NCBI GenBank assembly: GCA_002426495.1
Contig: DIQC01000001.1
Span: forward strand, 1-36,421
Source of the DNA: Thermacetogenium sp. UBA5472
GTDB taxonomy: Bacteria > Bacillota > DSM-12270 > Thermacetogeniales > Thermacetogeniaceae
DNA length: 36,421 nt
Direction: 5' to 3'
A program made the translations under genes and the position numbers. The notes below the pieces were generated by a model that was given only the letters and a program-made list of their open reading frames with translations, did not search any database and was not told the origin of the DNA. Shown in pieces: positions 17,293 through 25,383 of the stretch. Numbering within the stretch: the first letter of the stretch is position 1; every line of letters starts with the position of its first letter.

Positions 17293-18342
17293 TTATCTTT
17301 CGTACGGTGTGACAATCCACTTGAGGCAGTTGTCCTTCTTGCCACCAAAGACATCGTATCCTTCGAGGAGATCGTTCAATGGCTTACGATGGGTATACAA
17401 GCATTTGGTATCGAGCTTTCCTGCCTGGATCAGATTAATCAACTCAGGAATAATGTTGGCATTGACGAGGCCCATCGAGATCTTGATATTCTTGATCCAC
17501 AGTTCGTTCATCTTCAACTCCTGTGGCTTTTCAAAAACACCGATCAGGGAAACATTTCCACCAGGACGAACAGCATCCAGAGCCAGCTCATAGGTTCCCT
17601 TGGCACCTACAGCCTCGATGGTCCGGTCGGCGCCGCGGCCACCAGTCAAATCTCTAATCTGATCAGGAACATTGCCATTCGCAGGGTTCAAGGCCATATC
17701 AGCAATGCCATTCTTAACAGCAAAATCAAGCCTGGACTGGTTCATATCAACGGCAATAATTCTTGCTGGCCCCCAAAGCTTAGCAGTCATCATAGCACAC
17801 ATACCCACAGGACCGCTGCCCATTACTGCTACAGTGTCACCTGGTTCGATTTGAGCATTCTCGGCACCAAAATAGCCTGTGGAGAGAATGTCACCAACCA
17901 GCAGAACATCATCATCGGTTAGGCCATCTGGAGTCTTGAAACAACCCAGATTAGCATGAGGCACCCGGACATACTCTGCCTGGCAGCCTTCGATCATATA
18001 ACCGAATATCCAGCTGCCTGTTGTACAGTGAGAATAAATCCCTCGTACACAGTAGAAGCACTCACCACACTGGGTAACACAGGATACAGCACACTGATCC
18101 CCAACCTTGACATTCCTCACCGCAGGACCTGCCTCCACTACTTCCCCGCAAAACTCATGGCCGAGAATTCTGGGAGCCTCAACCTCAGGCATCCCGCCAT
18201 GCCAGATGTGGATATCGGTGCCACAGATGGTGGAAGTGGTCACCTTAACTATTACATCATCTGGCTCAATAATCTTCGGTGCCGCTACATCATCAATACT
18301 GATCTTCTCGGGACCATGGTACACTAAAGCTTTCATCGTCAT
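17293..18342 (-). CDS. Zinc-dependent alcohol dehydrogenase (MDR family)
   Basis: Medium-chain dehydrogenase/reductase, 349 residues, cytoplasmic. The N-terminal GroES-like domain has catalytic zinc ligands in STICGTDIH and GHEFCGEV. A structural zinc site CGECFYCVRGIYSHC gives the pattern C-x2-C-x2-C-x7-C. The Rossmann domain contains GSGPVGMCAM and, after the second strand, an aspartate (IAVDMNQSR), which favours NAD(H) over NADP(H). The substrate is likely a primary or secondary alcohol or a polyol; I cannot tell which. ATG at 18342 lies 9 bases after GAGGAGG, and the family starts at MKALVYHGP. It is a single-gene unit between two terminators, unrelated to the dcw genes downstream. Confidence 0.9.
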   Translation of the reverse strand: MTMKALVYHGPEKISIDDVAAPKIIEPDDVIVKVTTSTICGTDIHIWHGGMPEVEAPRILGHEFCGEVVEAGPAVRNVKVGDQCAVSCVTQCGECFYCVRGIYSHCTTGSWIFGYMIEGCQAEYVRVPHANLGCFKTPDGLTDDDVLLVGDILSTGYFGAENAQIEPGDTVAVMGSGPVGMCAMMTAKLWGPARIIAVDMNQSRLDFAVKNGIADMALNPANGNVPDQIRDLTGGRGADRTIEAVGAKGTYELALDAVRPGGNVSLIGVFEKPQELKMNELWIKNIKISMGLVNANIIPELINLIQAGKLDTKCLYTHRKPLNDLLEGYDVFGGKKDNCLKWIVTPYER

Positions 18343-18378
18343 CTTCTTCGTCCTCCTCAAATTTGTTTTTTATTGTCA

Positions 18379-18398
18379 AGGGCCCACTAGTGAACCCT
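18379..18398 (-). promoter_or_regulatory. Leader hairpin upstream of the alcohol dehydrogenase
   Basis: On the minus-strand RNA AGGGUUCAC and GUGGGCCCU form a 9-bp stem with a two-base loop, using two G-U pairs, so it folds only as this strand's RNA. It lies about 35 bases upstream of the start codon and is not followed by a T run. Its function is unknown. Confidence 0.35.
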
Positions 18399-18433
18399 CA
18401 CAACCATAAGTTTCACTTTCTCACTCTGCAATA

Positions 18434-18499
18434 GAAAAAGACCAATATTTTTGTGCCTGACTCAAAATATGTTGAGCCTTGCAAAAAAACATTGGTCTC
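18434..18499 (-). terminator. Terminator after the DUF2294-like gene
   Basis: AGACCAAT (read from 18498 down) pairs with ATTGGTCT at 18439-18446 on the minus strand, followed by TTTTTC. The long arm between them contains a second small hairpin with CTCAA/TTGAG. It separates the paaK unit from the alcohol dehydrogenase gene. Confidence 0.7.
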
Positions 18500-18551
18500 T
18501 CTTGGAGCCACCTATCTGTTTCTCTGTGAACCACCTGGGAATATTAAATTT

Positions 18552-18965
18552 TTATAGTGTTAATACACGGTCAAATACAATGGTGTGTATCCAGAAATCA
18601 TTATGGGCTTCAACTTCATATGTGTGATGAATTGCTTTAGCATTGAGTAACTTCTCAAAAAAGGGCACATTATCGATAATATGCTGTTCTACAACATGCA
18701 TTCTGGATGCTCTGATCGCATCCTTCCCCTGAGGTGTCATAACAATATATTTCTCTGGTTCAGTTAGAAATCCTTCTCCTCTGATAACCAACATGTCCTC
18801 AACAATAGTGATCCTCGTTGTATCTACACTCTTGCCTAGTGTTCGCTTAAAATACTGTTCCATACAGATTTTTAACTCATGCTGCCGCCTCTTTAGTTCT
18901 TGTTCATTTAGTCTTTTGTCCTGAGATTCTTTTCCATTAATAATTTTAGCTTGTATGGATTGCAC
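18552..18965 (-). CDS. DUF2294-like small protein
   Basis: About 137 residues, no signal peptide or membrane helix. The region from FKRTLGKSVDTTRITIVEDM through GFLTEPEKYIVMTPQGKDAI to VEAHNDFWIHTIVFDRVL resembles the DUF2294 family (GK-x-P, LT-x-x-E, TP-x-G, final HxD-like strand). That family has no firm function, although some members are associated with sodium or membrane-energy genes. The N-terminus is charged and probably helical (KRLNEQELKRRQHELK). GTG at 18965 was chosen for its spacing to GGAGG; longer frames start within that site. It is the last gene of the paaK unit, 55 bp after the MetE-like gene, and is followed by a terminator. Confidence 0.6.
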   Translation of the reverse strand: MQSIQAKIINGKESQDKRLNEQELKRRQHELKICMEQYFKRTLGKSVDTTRITIVEDMLVIRGEGFLTEPEKYIVMTPQGKDAIRASRMHVVEQHIIDNVPFFEKLLNAKAIHHTYEVEAHNDFWIHTIVFDRVLTL

Positions 18966-19020
18966 AATGGTCACTGCCTCCTCACACAATAGATAGGAAT
19001 GACTTTATATAGTTTAAAAA

Positions 19021-20103
19021 CTATATAATCGAACTGCTCTTCCAATCTTTTGCTAACTCCGCAATCAGCTGATAGATGCGCTTCGCTTGTTCCTCATTCA
19101 GGGTACCTGTACCGCAGGCAGGTGTAATCATGCTGTTTTCATAAAGAAGCCGCGGGTCAACCCCTTTTTCTACTAGTTGCTTTAAATACCCATTAAATTT
19201 ACTTTTTAAGGTTTTCAGATCTTCTTTGGCAAGTGCTTCCCCATCTGTGGGCACTATTCCCCAAGCAATCACACCGCCATTTTGTAGATATTTTTGGATG
19301 GATTTGTAATATAGTGCAAAATTCGTGGCAAATTGGTAGGTATCAAAACTTATTATGTCTAAATCTGCATCAAACAGTATGGACCAGTCAATATCTGCAC
19401 ATGAATGGACACCGGCTAATCCCCCGAACCCGCCCACGAAAGAAGCAAATTCGGCAAGTTCAGCCGTTACTTCGTCCTTGTTTACAGTAATGCGGTCATA
19501 TCTACCACAGCTGTCAATAACAGGATCATCCATAAAAATGACCACTGGTAAACCTAACTCTTCCAGGGTTTTGACCTGCCAGGCTGCCTGTAGTGATAAC
19601 TGTTTTAACAGAACATCTCTCAGCTGTGCATCATAATAAGCCGGGACTCCGCTCTGATTAGTAACCTGAAAACCGACAGACAGCAGACCAACCACCTGGC
19701 CTTTTAAATATTTAGCTCTATTTGTTCCTTTTTTCTTTAGTTCGACATAGAGGTAGTAAAATCCTTCTGCAGAATCAGGTGGAAATGAAAATTTTTTTAA
19801 AACCTCTGTATCCCCTTCCGCTGCCCGGATATAAAGCTCATAAAAAGAGGCTAACCGCTCCGGCCAGTCATCCTCTTCATCAAGAAAGTACGCCTTTGTC
19901 CCATTTTCCACCCGCAACAGACCAAGATCGTTTAATACCTGTAAAAATTGGGTGCAGAAATATTCTTTAACTGATAACCGGGGCAATTGGGGCCAGTGGG
20001 GTATTATCGGCAGGTATTCCTCTATAAGAGAAACAGCGATAGCCGGGTCAAGGTGAGGAAGACTACCGATGCCAGTTGCACAACCGCAGGGATGAAAATG
20101 CAT
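19021..20103 (-). CDS. MetE/UROD-fold protein (cobalamin-independent methionine synthase-like)
   Basis: A 360-residue protein of the uroporphyrinogen decarboxylase/MetE superfamily. The N-terminus CGCATGIGSLPHLDPAIA holds the GSxPH motif of this group. Probable zinc ligands are His and Cys of GVHSCADIDWS and the Cys of ITPACGTGTL near residue 330; these correspond to the H-x-C and late C of MetE (family comparison from memory). FMDDPVI and FDTYQFA are also MetE-like. It is the size of the catalytic barrel alone and lacks the MetE N-terminal half, so it may use a small or corrinoid-protein methyl donor. ATG at 20103 has AAAGG 9 bases upstream. It is 18 bp after the ACT gene and cotranscribed with paaK. 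Actual methyl acceptor unknown. Confidence 0.7.
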   Translation of the reverse strand: MHFHPCGCATGIGSLPHLDPAIAVSLIEEYLPIIPHWPQLPRLSVKEYFCTQFLQVLNDLGLLRVENGTKAYFLDEEDDWPERLASFYELYIRAAEGDTEVLKKFSFPPDSAEGFYYLYVELKKKGTNRAKYLKGQVVGLLSVGFQVTNQSGVPAYYDAQLRDVLLKQLSLQAAWQVKTLEELGLPVVIFMDDPVIDSCGRYDRITVNKDEVTAELAEFASFVGGFGGLAGVHSCADIDWSILFDADLDIISFDTYQFATNFALYYKSIQKYLQNGGVIAWGIVPTDGEALAKEDLKTLKSKFNGYLKQLVEKGVDPRLLYENSMITPACGTGTLNEEQAKRIYQLIAELAKDWKSSSII

Positions 20104-20121
20104 CCTATCCAACCTTTCTTG

Positions 20122-20553
20122 CTAGATGTTATAAACTTCTTCTCCACTTAAAACCTTGATACCTTTTCCAAGCATCAACTGTTCCGCCACTTTCGTGTTT
20201 TCCACCCGGAAAACAACCAGGGCATCCCCCGATACCTGGGCAACAAAAGCATACATGTATTCGATGTTGATCCCCGCTTCATCCATCAGGGCAAGAACTT
20301 GAGCCAATCCCCCGGGGTGATCGGGAATTTGGGCAGCGATTACATCAGTCATCCGCACAGCAAACTGGGCTCGATGCAGCACCTCATAGGTACGCTCCGG
20401 ATCACTCACGATCAGGCGCAGGATACCAAAATCTGTAGTATCTGCCACAGAAAAGGCGCGAATATTGATCCCTTCATCCCCAATAACTTCAGCCACATTG
20501 GCCAATCTGCCGCACTTGTTTTCCAAAAACACGGTGATCTGTTTTACAGGCAC
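20122..20553 (-). CDS. Tandem ACT-domain protein
   Basis: A 143-residue protein made almost wholly of two ACT domains. The first begins KQITVFLENKCGRLANVAEV and the second QIPDHPGGLAQVLALMDEAG. ACT pairs normally bind amino acids or related small ligands and regulate a partner enzyme. Proteins of this type are commonly encoded next to phenylacetate-CoA ligase homologues in anaerobes, which suggests it senses an aromatic amino acid or aryl acid (inference). It lies 15 bp after paaK and 18 bp before the MetE-like gene, with no enzyme domain of its own. Confidence 0.85.
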   Translation of the reverse strand: MPVKQITVFLENKCGRLANVAEVIGDEGINIRAFSVADTTDFGILRLIVSDPERTYEVLHRAQFAVRMTDVIAAQIPDHPGGLAQVLALMDEAGINIEYMYAFVAQVSGDALVVFRVENTKVAEQLMLGKGIKVLSGEEVYNI

Positions 20554-20568
20554 AGAGTATCCCCCCTT

Positions 20569-21876
20569 TTATATATCACGGCGATCAATGATGCGTTTCG
20601 CCTTTCCTTCACTACGCTCGATGGTTTTAGGTTCAACAAGTTTTACCTTAACACTGATTCCTAAAACAACCTCGATTTCCTTGCGGATCTCCCGCTCCAA
20701 ACTTTCCATCATTCTGATTTGGTCGGAAAAAACCTGATCAGATACCTCTACCCAGACCTCCAGTTGATCCAGCTGATCATGGCGGTCAACAATAAGCAGA
20801 TAATAGGGCTCTGTATGACTGATCCGGAAGATAACCTCCTCGATCTGAGAAGGAAAAACATTAACACCACGGATAACCATCATGTCATCGGTTCGCCCCT
20901 GGCAGCGGTCAATCTTCATATGGGTGCGGCCGCAGCCACATGGCCCACCGGGAATAATCCGTGTAATGTCTCTGGTTCTATAGCGAATCATGGGTAAGGC
21001 TTCTTTGGTGAGTGTAGTGATCACTAGTTCTCCAAGACTTCCTGCCGGTAAAGACTGTCCAGTGTCTGGATCCACAATCTCTGCCAGGAAGTGATCCTCC
21101 CAGATATGCAGACCATCTTTTTCGGGACACTCCACAGCTACCCCGGGACCAATAACCTCACTCATCCCATAAACATCTAAGGCCTCGATACCCAAGCGCA
21201 TTTCAATCTGTTTGCGCAAATTTTGCGACCAGGGTTCAGCACCAAACAGTCCCCCTGTCAGGCTAAGATCCTCCTTAGAAACACCTAACTCCTCCATAAC
21301 TTCAGCCATATGCAGAGCATAAGTAGGAGTACATGTCAGGATATTGGTGCCGAAGTCCTTCATGATCATAATTTGGCGTTTAGTGTGCCCCGCAGAAACC
21401 GGTATAATCTTGGCACCAATCTTCTCCGCCCCATAGTGTACACCCAGCCCACCTGTAAAGAGGCCGTATCCATATGCATTTTGAATGATGGAGTTTGTCG
21501 TTGCTCCACAGCAGGTCAGCCCACGGGCCATCACTTCAGACCATACATCAAGATCATGCTGGGTATAACCGACAACAGTGGGTTTACCGGTGGTTCCAGA
21601 AGACGCATGCAGCCTGATCACATCACATAGAGGGACAGCAAAAAGGCCATATGGATAGTTGTCACGCAGATCGTTTTTAGTAGTAAATGGCAGCTTCCCT
21701 AGATCATCCACTGCCTTAATATCATCTGGTTCAATACCAATTTCTTGAAAGACATGGCGGTAAAAAGGAACCTCTTGATAAACATACTTTACTGTTGCCT
21801 TTAGACGTTCATCCTGAAGAGAACGCAACTGATCAGTCGATATACACTCACATTCTTGATTCCAATAGCGACTCAA
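20569..21876 (-). CDS. paaK: Phenylacetate-CoA ligase family protein
   Basis: AMP-forming acyl-CoA ligase of the PaaK type, 435 residues. The ATP-binding loop is LHASSGTTGKPTVVGYT near residue 90. An ALDVYGMSEVIGPG segment and the adenylate-binding region ITTLTKEALPMIRYRTRDI follow, with a Cys-rich turn GPCGCGRTHMKIDRCQGRTDDM and the C-terminal VNVFPSQIEEVIF domain. Likely substrates are phenylacetate, indoleacetate or another aryl acid made by oxidative 2-oxoacid metabolism; the sequence cannot choose between them. TTG at 21876 has GGGGGAGGA 7 bases upstream. It is the first gene of a unit with a near-consensus promoter just behind the 6S-like RNA terminator. Confidence 0.88.
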   Translation of the reverse strand: MSRYWNQECECISTDQLRSLQDERLKATVKYVYQEVPFYRHVFQEIGIEPDDIKAVDDLGKLPFTTKNDLRDNYPYGLFAVPLCDVIRLHASSGTTGKPTVVGYTQHDLDVWSEVMARGLTCCGATTNSIIQNAYGYGLFTGGLGVHYGAEKIGAKIIPVSAGHTKRQIMIMKDFGTNILTCTPTYALHMAEVMEELGVSKEDLSLTGGLFGAEPWSQNLRKQIEMRLGIEALDVYGMSEVIGPGVAVECPEKDGLHIWEDHFLAEIVDPDTGQSLPAGSLGELVITTLTKEALPMIRYRTRDITRIIPGGPCGCGRTHMKIDRCQGRTDDMMVIRGVNVFPSQIEEVIFRISHTEPYYLLIVDRHDQLDQLEVWVEVSDQVFSDQIRMMESLEREIRKEIEVVLGISVKVKLVEPKTIERSEGKAKRIIDRRDI

Positions 21877-21911
21877 AACAATTCCTCCCCCGCCCAAATA
21901 TATTACAGCAA

Positions 21912-21940
21912 ATTTTAAATGATCACTAAATCCCTGTCAA
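21912..21940 (-). promoter_or_regulatory. Sigma-A promoter of the paaK unit
   Basis: Perfect TTGACA (21935-21940), a 17-bp spacer and TAAAAT (21912-21917) on the minus strand. It lies 35-65 bp before the paaK start and directly after the terminator of the RNA gene, so the paaK unit has its own strong start. Confidence 0.85.
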
Positions 21941-21942
21941 GT

Positions 21943-21970
21943 AAATAAAACCCCACATATGCCGTGGGGG
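21943..21970 (-). terminator. Terminator of the 6S-like RNA
   Basis: CCCCAC and GTGGGG close a 7-nt loop and are followed on the minus strand by TTTTATTT. Confidence 0.85.
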
Positions 21971-22146
21971 ACCCGGTGTCTGAACCTGTCTCGGCACGGT
22001 GGTGCCCTACTGGCTGCTTTTTGTTTCCTCTTGATAGAGGCATACAAGCCACAGTCAGATACCAGGCTCCAAAAGTTTTGGTGTTGGCTCAAAACTCCCA
22101 GAGTTTCCACGTACATCGTAGGGTTTTATCGATGTAACTTACTGCA
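21945..22146 (-). ncRNA. ssrS: Probable 6S RNA (SsrS)
   Basis: A transcript of about 200 nt is bounded by a strong promoter and a clear terminator, with no open frame on its strand. It can fold as a long irregular hairpin: GUACGUGG pairs with CCACCGUGC near the base, an open central region follows, and the distal arm is built from GCCU/GGGC, CUGACU/AGCCAG, GCUUGU/ACAA-AAGC and a CCUC/GAGG tip. This closing stem, bubble and long terminal hairpin is the 6S architecture that mimics an open promoter and sequesters sigma-A RNA polymerase. Position just after aspS matches 6S-1 RNA in Bacillus (remembered). The second large gene-free stretch of the window (21877-22210) is fully explained by this RNA and the flanking promoters. 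A different structured RNA remains possible. Confidence 0.6.
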
Positions 22147-22151
22147 GTTAA

Positions 22152-22180
22152 ATAATATCACACAAGGTTTACTTTTTCAA
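22152..22180 (-). promoter_or_regulatory. Strong promoter of the 6S-like RNA
   Basis: TTGAAA (22175-22180), a 17-bp spacer and TATTAT (22152-22157), with an extended TGA just before the -10. Each hexamer matches at five of six positions. Start of the RNA is expected near 22145. Confidence 0.85.
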
Positions 22181-22210
22181 TGTGCCAATACCTGTAATGT
22201 TACCTCCTGC

Positions 22211-23998
22211 CTAGCTCTTTTTCTCATGCGCAAGCTTTATGTGCAGTTCCCTCAGCTGTTCTGGCGTTACAGAAGCAGGCGCGTCGGTAAGCAAACAGGT
22301 GGCCTTCTGTGTTTTGGGAAAAGCAATGACATCACGAATTGTATCCAGGTCCAGCATCAACATCAACAACCTATCGAATCCAAAAGCGATCCCACCATGG
22401 GGAGGAGCCCCATATTCAAGCGCTTCCAGGAAAAAACCGAATTTTTCCTGAGCATCCTCTTCTTCTAATCCCAAGACATTAAAAATACGTTCCTGTAAAT
22501 CACGTTTGTGGATTCTGATACTTCCCCCACCAAGTTCTATTCCGTTAAGAACAAGGTCATAAGCCCTTGCCCTTACCTGTTCCGGTTGACTCTCCAATAA
22601 AGGGAGGTCTTCTTCTTGCGGAGATGTGAAGGGATGGTGTACAGCATCCAATCGCCCCTCATCCTCGTCATATTCCAGCAGCGGAAAATCTGTAATCCAT
22701 GTAAATGAATACATTTTATGATCAATTAAATCGAGTCTCCTGGCTAATTCCAGGCGCAGCTTGCCGAGAACATCCTCTGTTACATGCTGCCCATCAGCGA
22801 CAAATAACAATAGATCCCCTGCCTGTCCTTCCATCTTAGCGATCAAGACCTCAAGTTCTTCTGGCTTCATCATCTTGACAAGGGGTGACCTGATCCCTTT
22901 CTCTTCAAGAATAAACCAGGCCAGGCCATAGGCGCCCCACTTTTTCACCATATCAGTCAGTTCATCCAATACCTTTCTACTAAAACCGGCACATCCGGGT
23001 GCCCTAATTCCCTTGACAATTCCCCCACTGCTTATGGCACCGGAAAAAACCCGGCAGTTGCTCTCCGCCAGGATCGAGGAAACATCCACCAGTTCCAGCC
23101 CGAAACGCAGATCTGGCCTGTCACTGCCATAGGTCCCCATAGCCTCTCTGTAGGTAAGGTGTGGAAAAGGTGTCTTCAGTTCCACATCCAACAGTTCCCG
23201 GAAAAGAGTTACAACCATATCTTCAGTCAGCTGTTGGATAGCCTGTTCATCAACAAAAGACATCTCTATATCAAGCTGAGTAAATTCCGGCTGTCGGTCA
23301 GCTCTTAGGTCCTCATCCCTAAAGCACCTGGCAAACTGGAAATAGCGTTCAAACCCGGCAATCATCAAGATCTGTTTAAAAAGCTGCGGAGACTGAGGCA
23401 GCGCAAAAAACTCACCCGGATGAACACGGCTAGGAACCAAATAATCCCTGGCACCCTCCGGAGTGCTGCGTGTCAGCATCGGGGTTTCTGTCTCTATAAA
23501 ATCTCTCTTGATCAAAAAATTACGAATAATGGATGCCGCCCTTTGGCGCATCGTAAAAATGTGCCAGAACTCCGGACGCCGCAGGTCCAGGTACCGATAG
23601 CGCAGGCGAAGTGCCTCATCCACACCCTCAGCATCCCCCGGGTAAAAAGGAAGTGCTCTTGCAGCATTAAGTATTTCCAGCTCATCTGCGGCAACTTCAA
23701 TCTCTCCGGTGGCCATCTGCGGATTCTCTGTTCCTGACGGACGGCGCCGCACCTGCCCCTCTACAGCAACAACAAATTCTGCCCGCACTGTAGCGGCTTT
23801 TTCAAAAGACGGTTCATCTGAATCAGGGCTCACCACAACCTGGACAACACCGCTCCTGTCTCGCAGGTCCAGGAAAATAACTCCCCCATGATCTCGTCTT
23901 TTTTGAACCCAGCCCATCAATACTACATCCTGGCCAGTATTATTTATAGATAATTCCCCACAGCTGTGGGTTCTCTTCAATTCTACGCTGCTTTCCAC
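22211..23998 (-). CDS. aspS: Aspartyl-tRNA synthetase, predicted non-discriminating
   Basis: Class IIb synthetase, 595 residues, bacterial type. The N-terminal OB-fold anticodon domain contains GWVQKRRDHGGVIFLDLRD. Class II motifs appear as PSRVHPGEFFALPQSPQLFK, the motif 2 region RCFRDEDLRADRQPEFTQLD, and GIAFGFDRLLMLML. The bacterial GAD insertion lies between motifs 2 and 3. His37 and the following Gly-Gly in RRDHGG match enzymes that also charge tRNA-Asn; discriminating enzymes have RRDLG there. GTG at 23998 has AGGAGG 7 bases upstream. It follows hisS by 11 bp, forming the usual hisS-aspS pair. Confidence 0.97.
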   Translation of the reverse strand: MESSVELKRTHSCGELSINNTGQDVVLMGWVQKRRDHGGVIFLDLRDRSGVVQVVVSPDSDEPSFEKAATVRAEFVVAVEGQVRRRPSGTENPQMATGEIEVAADELEILNAARALPFYPGDAEGVDEALRLRYRYLDLRRPEFWHIFTMRQRAASIIRNFLIKRDFIETETPMLTRSTPEGARDYLVPSRVHPGEFFALPQSPQLFKQILMIAGFERYFQFARCFRDEDLRADRQPEFTQLDIEMSFVDEQAIQQLTEDMVVTLFRELLDVELKTPFPHLTYREAMGTYGSDRPDLRFGLELVDVSSILAESNCRVFSGAISSGGIVKGIRAPGCAGFSRKVLDELTDMVKKWGAYGLAWFILEEKGIRSPLVKMMKPEELEVLIAKMEGQAGDLLLFVADGQHVTEDVLGKLRLELARRLDLIDHKMYSFTWITDFPLLEYDEDEGRLDAVHHPFTSPQEEDLPLLESQPEQVRARAYDLVLNGIELGGGSIRIHKRDLQERIFNVLGLEEEDAQEKFGFFLEALEYGAPPHGGIAFGFDRLLMLMLDLDTIRDVIAFPKTQKATCLLTDAPASVTPEQLRELHIKLAHEKKS

Positions 23999-24009
23999 TA
24001 TTCTGCCTC

Positions 24010-25284
24010 CTAGTCCTCTTGTAAAGTAGCTTTAAGATATTCTACAATCCTATCTCTGGATATGGGGGACTGTTCACCTTTATTCATATCCCTAACCAAT
24101 AAAGTCCCGCTTTGCAGCTCTTCGGTCCCCAAAATGATCACATAACTGGCTCCTATTCTGCCTGCATGCTTCATCTGTGACTTCAAACTCCTGCCCATTA
24201 AGTCTTTTTCGGCGGGTATATCTGCATCCCTGAGTTCCAGCAGCAAGCGTACAGCCTCCCTATCCAAATCCCCTGACTGTTCGCCACCAGCGGTTACTAT
24301 ATAGATCTTTTTTCGCTGCTTTAGAGGAAGCTGGACACCCTGCTCCTGGAGAGCCATCAGCACACGCTCCAATCCGATGGCAACCCCGACCCCGGGTGTG
24401 GAAGGCCCACCACAGACCTCCACCAAATTGCTGTAACGTCCTCCCCCTGCCAGAGAACCCTGATCAGGTCCATTAGGTATTATTTCAAATACTGTCTGTG
24501 TATAGTAATCCAACCCACGCACCAGTTGTTTATTAATTTCAAATTCTATATCAGTCAATTCTAAATAATCCTGCACCAACTGAAAGTGCTCACTGCATTC
24601 AGCACAAAGGTAAGCGTGGATATCAGGCGCTCCTTCTAGCTGCGCCTGGCAGCCAGGCTCTTTGCAATCCAGCACACGCAAAGGATTTTGTTCCAGTCTA
24701 TCTTGACAGTTATTGCACAAGGACTCCCGGCGTTCTTCTATAAACCCAGTCAATGCCCTGCCATAAACCGACCTGCACTGGGAACACCCCACACTGTTGA
24801 CTAATATTTTCAGATCCCTTAACCCGAGTTTGGAGAAGAAGTTATAACTGTAACAGATAACTTCCACATCCAGAGCCGGGTCTCTGCTGCCAAAGGCCTC
24901 AATCCCTAACTGATGAAACTGACGCATGCGTCCTGCCTGAGGACGATCATAGCGAAACATAGGACCCAAGTAGTAGAGTTTGATCGGCTGGGGCTGGTTG
25001 TTCAGGTGGTTCTCCAGATAGGCTCTGACAACCCCTGCCGTCCCCTCCGGGCGCAGTGTGACACTTCTCCCCCCCCGATCCTCAAATGTATACATCTCCT
25101 TTTGTACAACATCTGTTGTCTCACCGACTCCCCGCTGAAACAGCTCTGTATGCTCAAAAATCGGGATCCGGATCTCATGATAGCCGTAAACCTCACTTAT
25201 CTCTCTGGCAACTTTTTCTACATAATGCCACTTCTCAATTTCACCTGGCAGTAAATCCTTTGTTCCGCGGGGTGCCTTAATCAC
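24010..25284 (-). CDS. hisS: Histidyl-tRNA synthetase
   Basis: Class IIa synthetase, about 424 residues. It starts with IKAPRGTKDLLPGE and has motif 1 around YGYHEIRIPIFE, motif 2 MFRYDRPQAGRMRQFHQLG, the histidine-specific LVRGLDYYTQTVFE and GGGRYSNLVE, and motif 3 GVGVAIGLERVLMAL. The C-terminal anticodon domain begins near IYIVTAGGEQ. A Cys cluster in the insertion (CNNCQDRLEQNPLRVLDC, then CQAQ and CAEC) looks like a structural zinc site found in some bacterial HisRS. GTG at 25284 follows AAAGGAG by 8 bases. A TATAAT element lies about 30 bp upstream but has no good -35. No T-box is visible. Confidence 0.97.
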   Translation of the reverse strand: MIKAPRGTKDLLPGEIEKWHYVEKVAREISEVYGYHEIRIPIFEHTELFQRGVGETTDVVQKEMYTFEDRGGRSVTLRPEGTAGVVRAYLENHLNNQPQPIKLYYLGPMFRYDRPQAGRMRQFHQLGIEAFGSRDPALDVEVICYSYNFFSKLGLRDLKILVNSVGCSQCRSVYGRALTGFIEERRESLCNNCQDRLEQNPLRVLDCKEPGCQAQLEGAPDIHAYLCAECSEHFQLVQDYLELTDIEFEINKQLVRGLDYYTQTVFEIIPNGPDQGSLAGGGRYSNLVEVCGGPSTPGVGVAIGLERVLMALQEQGVQLPLKQRKKIYIVTAGGEQSGDLDREAVRLLLELRDADIPAEKDLMGRSLKSQMKHAGRIGASYVIILGTEELQSGTLLVRDMNKGEQSPISRDRIVEYLKATLQED

Positions 25285-25383
25285 CGATACCACTCCTTTG
25301 TCAAGCAATCTAGTCTATTATACACGTTTCAACTCAGGGCTACCTGAACGGGTACCAGGCACCCCAGCTCACCCCTGATAATC

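Noticed and set aside
17389..17922. Plus-strand open frame of 177 codons opposite the alcohol dehydrogenase gene.
   Set aside because: It is a shadow of the dehydrogenase in another frame; composition is not protein-like and no start signal is visible.
18374..18379. Perfect TTGACA before the alcohol dehydrogenase gene.
   Set aside because: At 17 bp downstream lies the ribosome binding site GGAGG, not a -10 element, so it cannot be the promoter in this position.
25309..25383. GGTACC-centred palindrome and TATAAT before hisS, considered as T-box or operator.
   Set aside because: No T-box sequence, no terminator, and the -35 region does not fit; at most a weak promoter.
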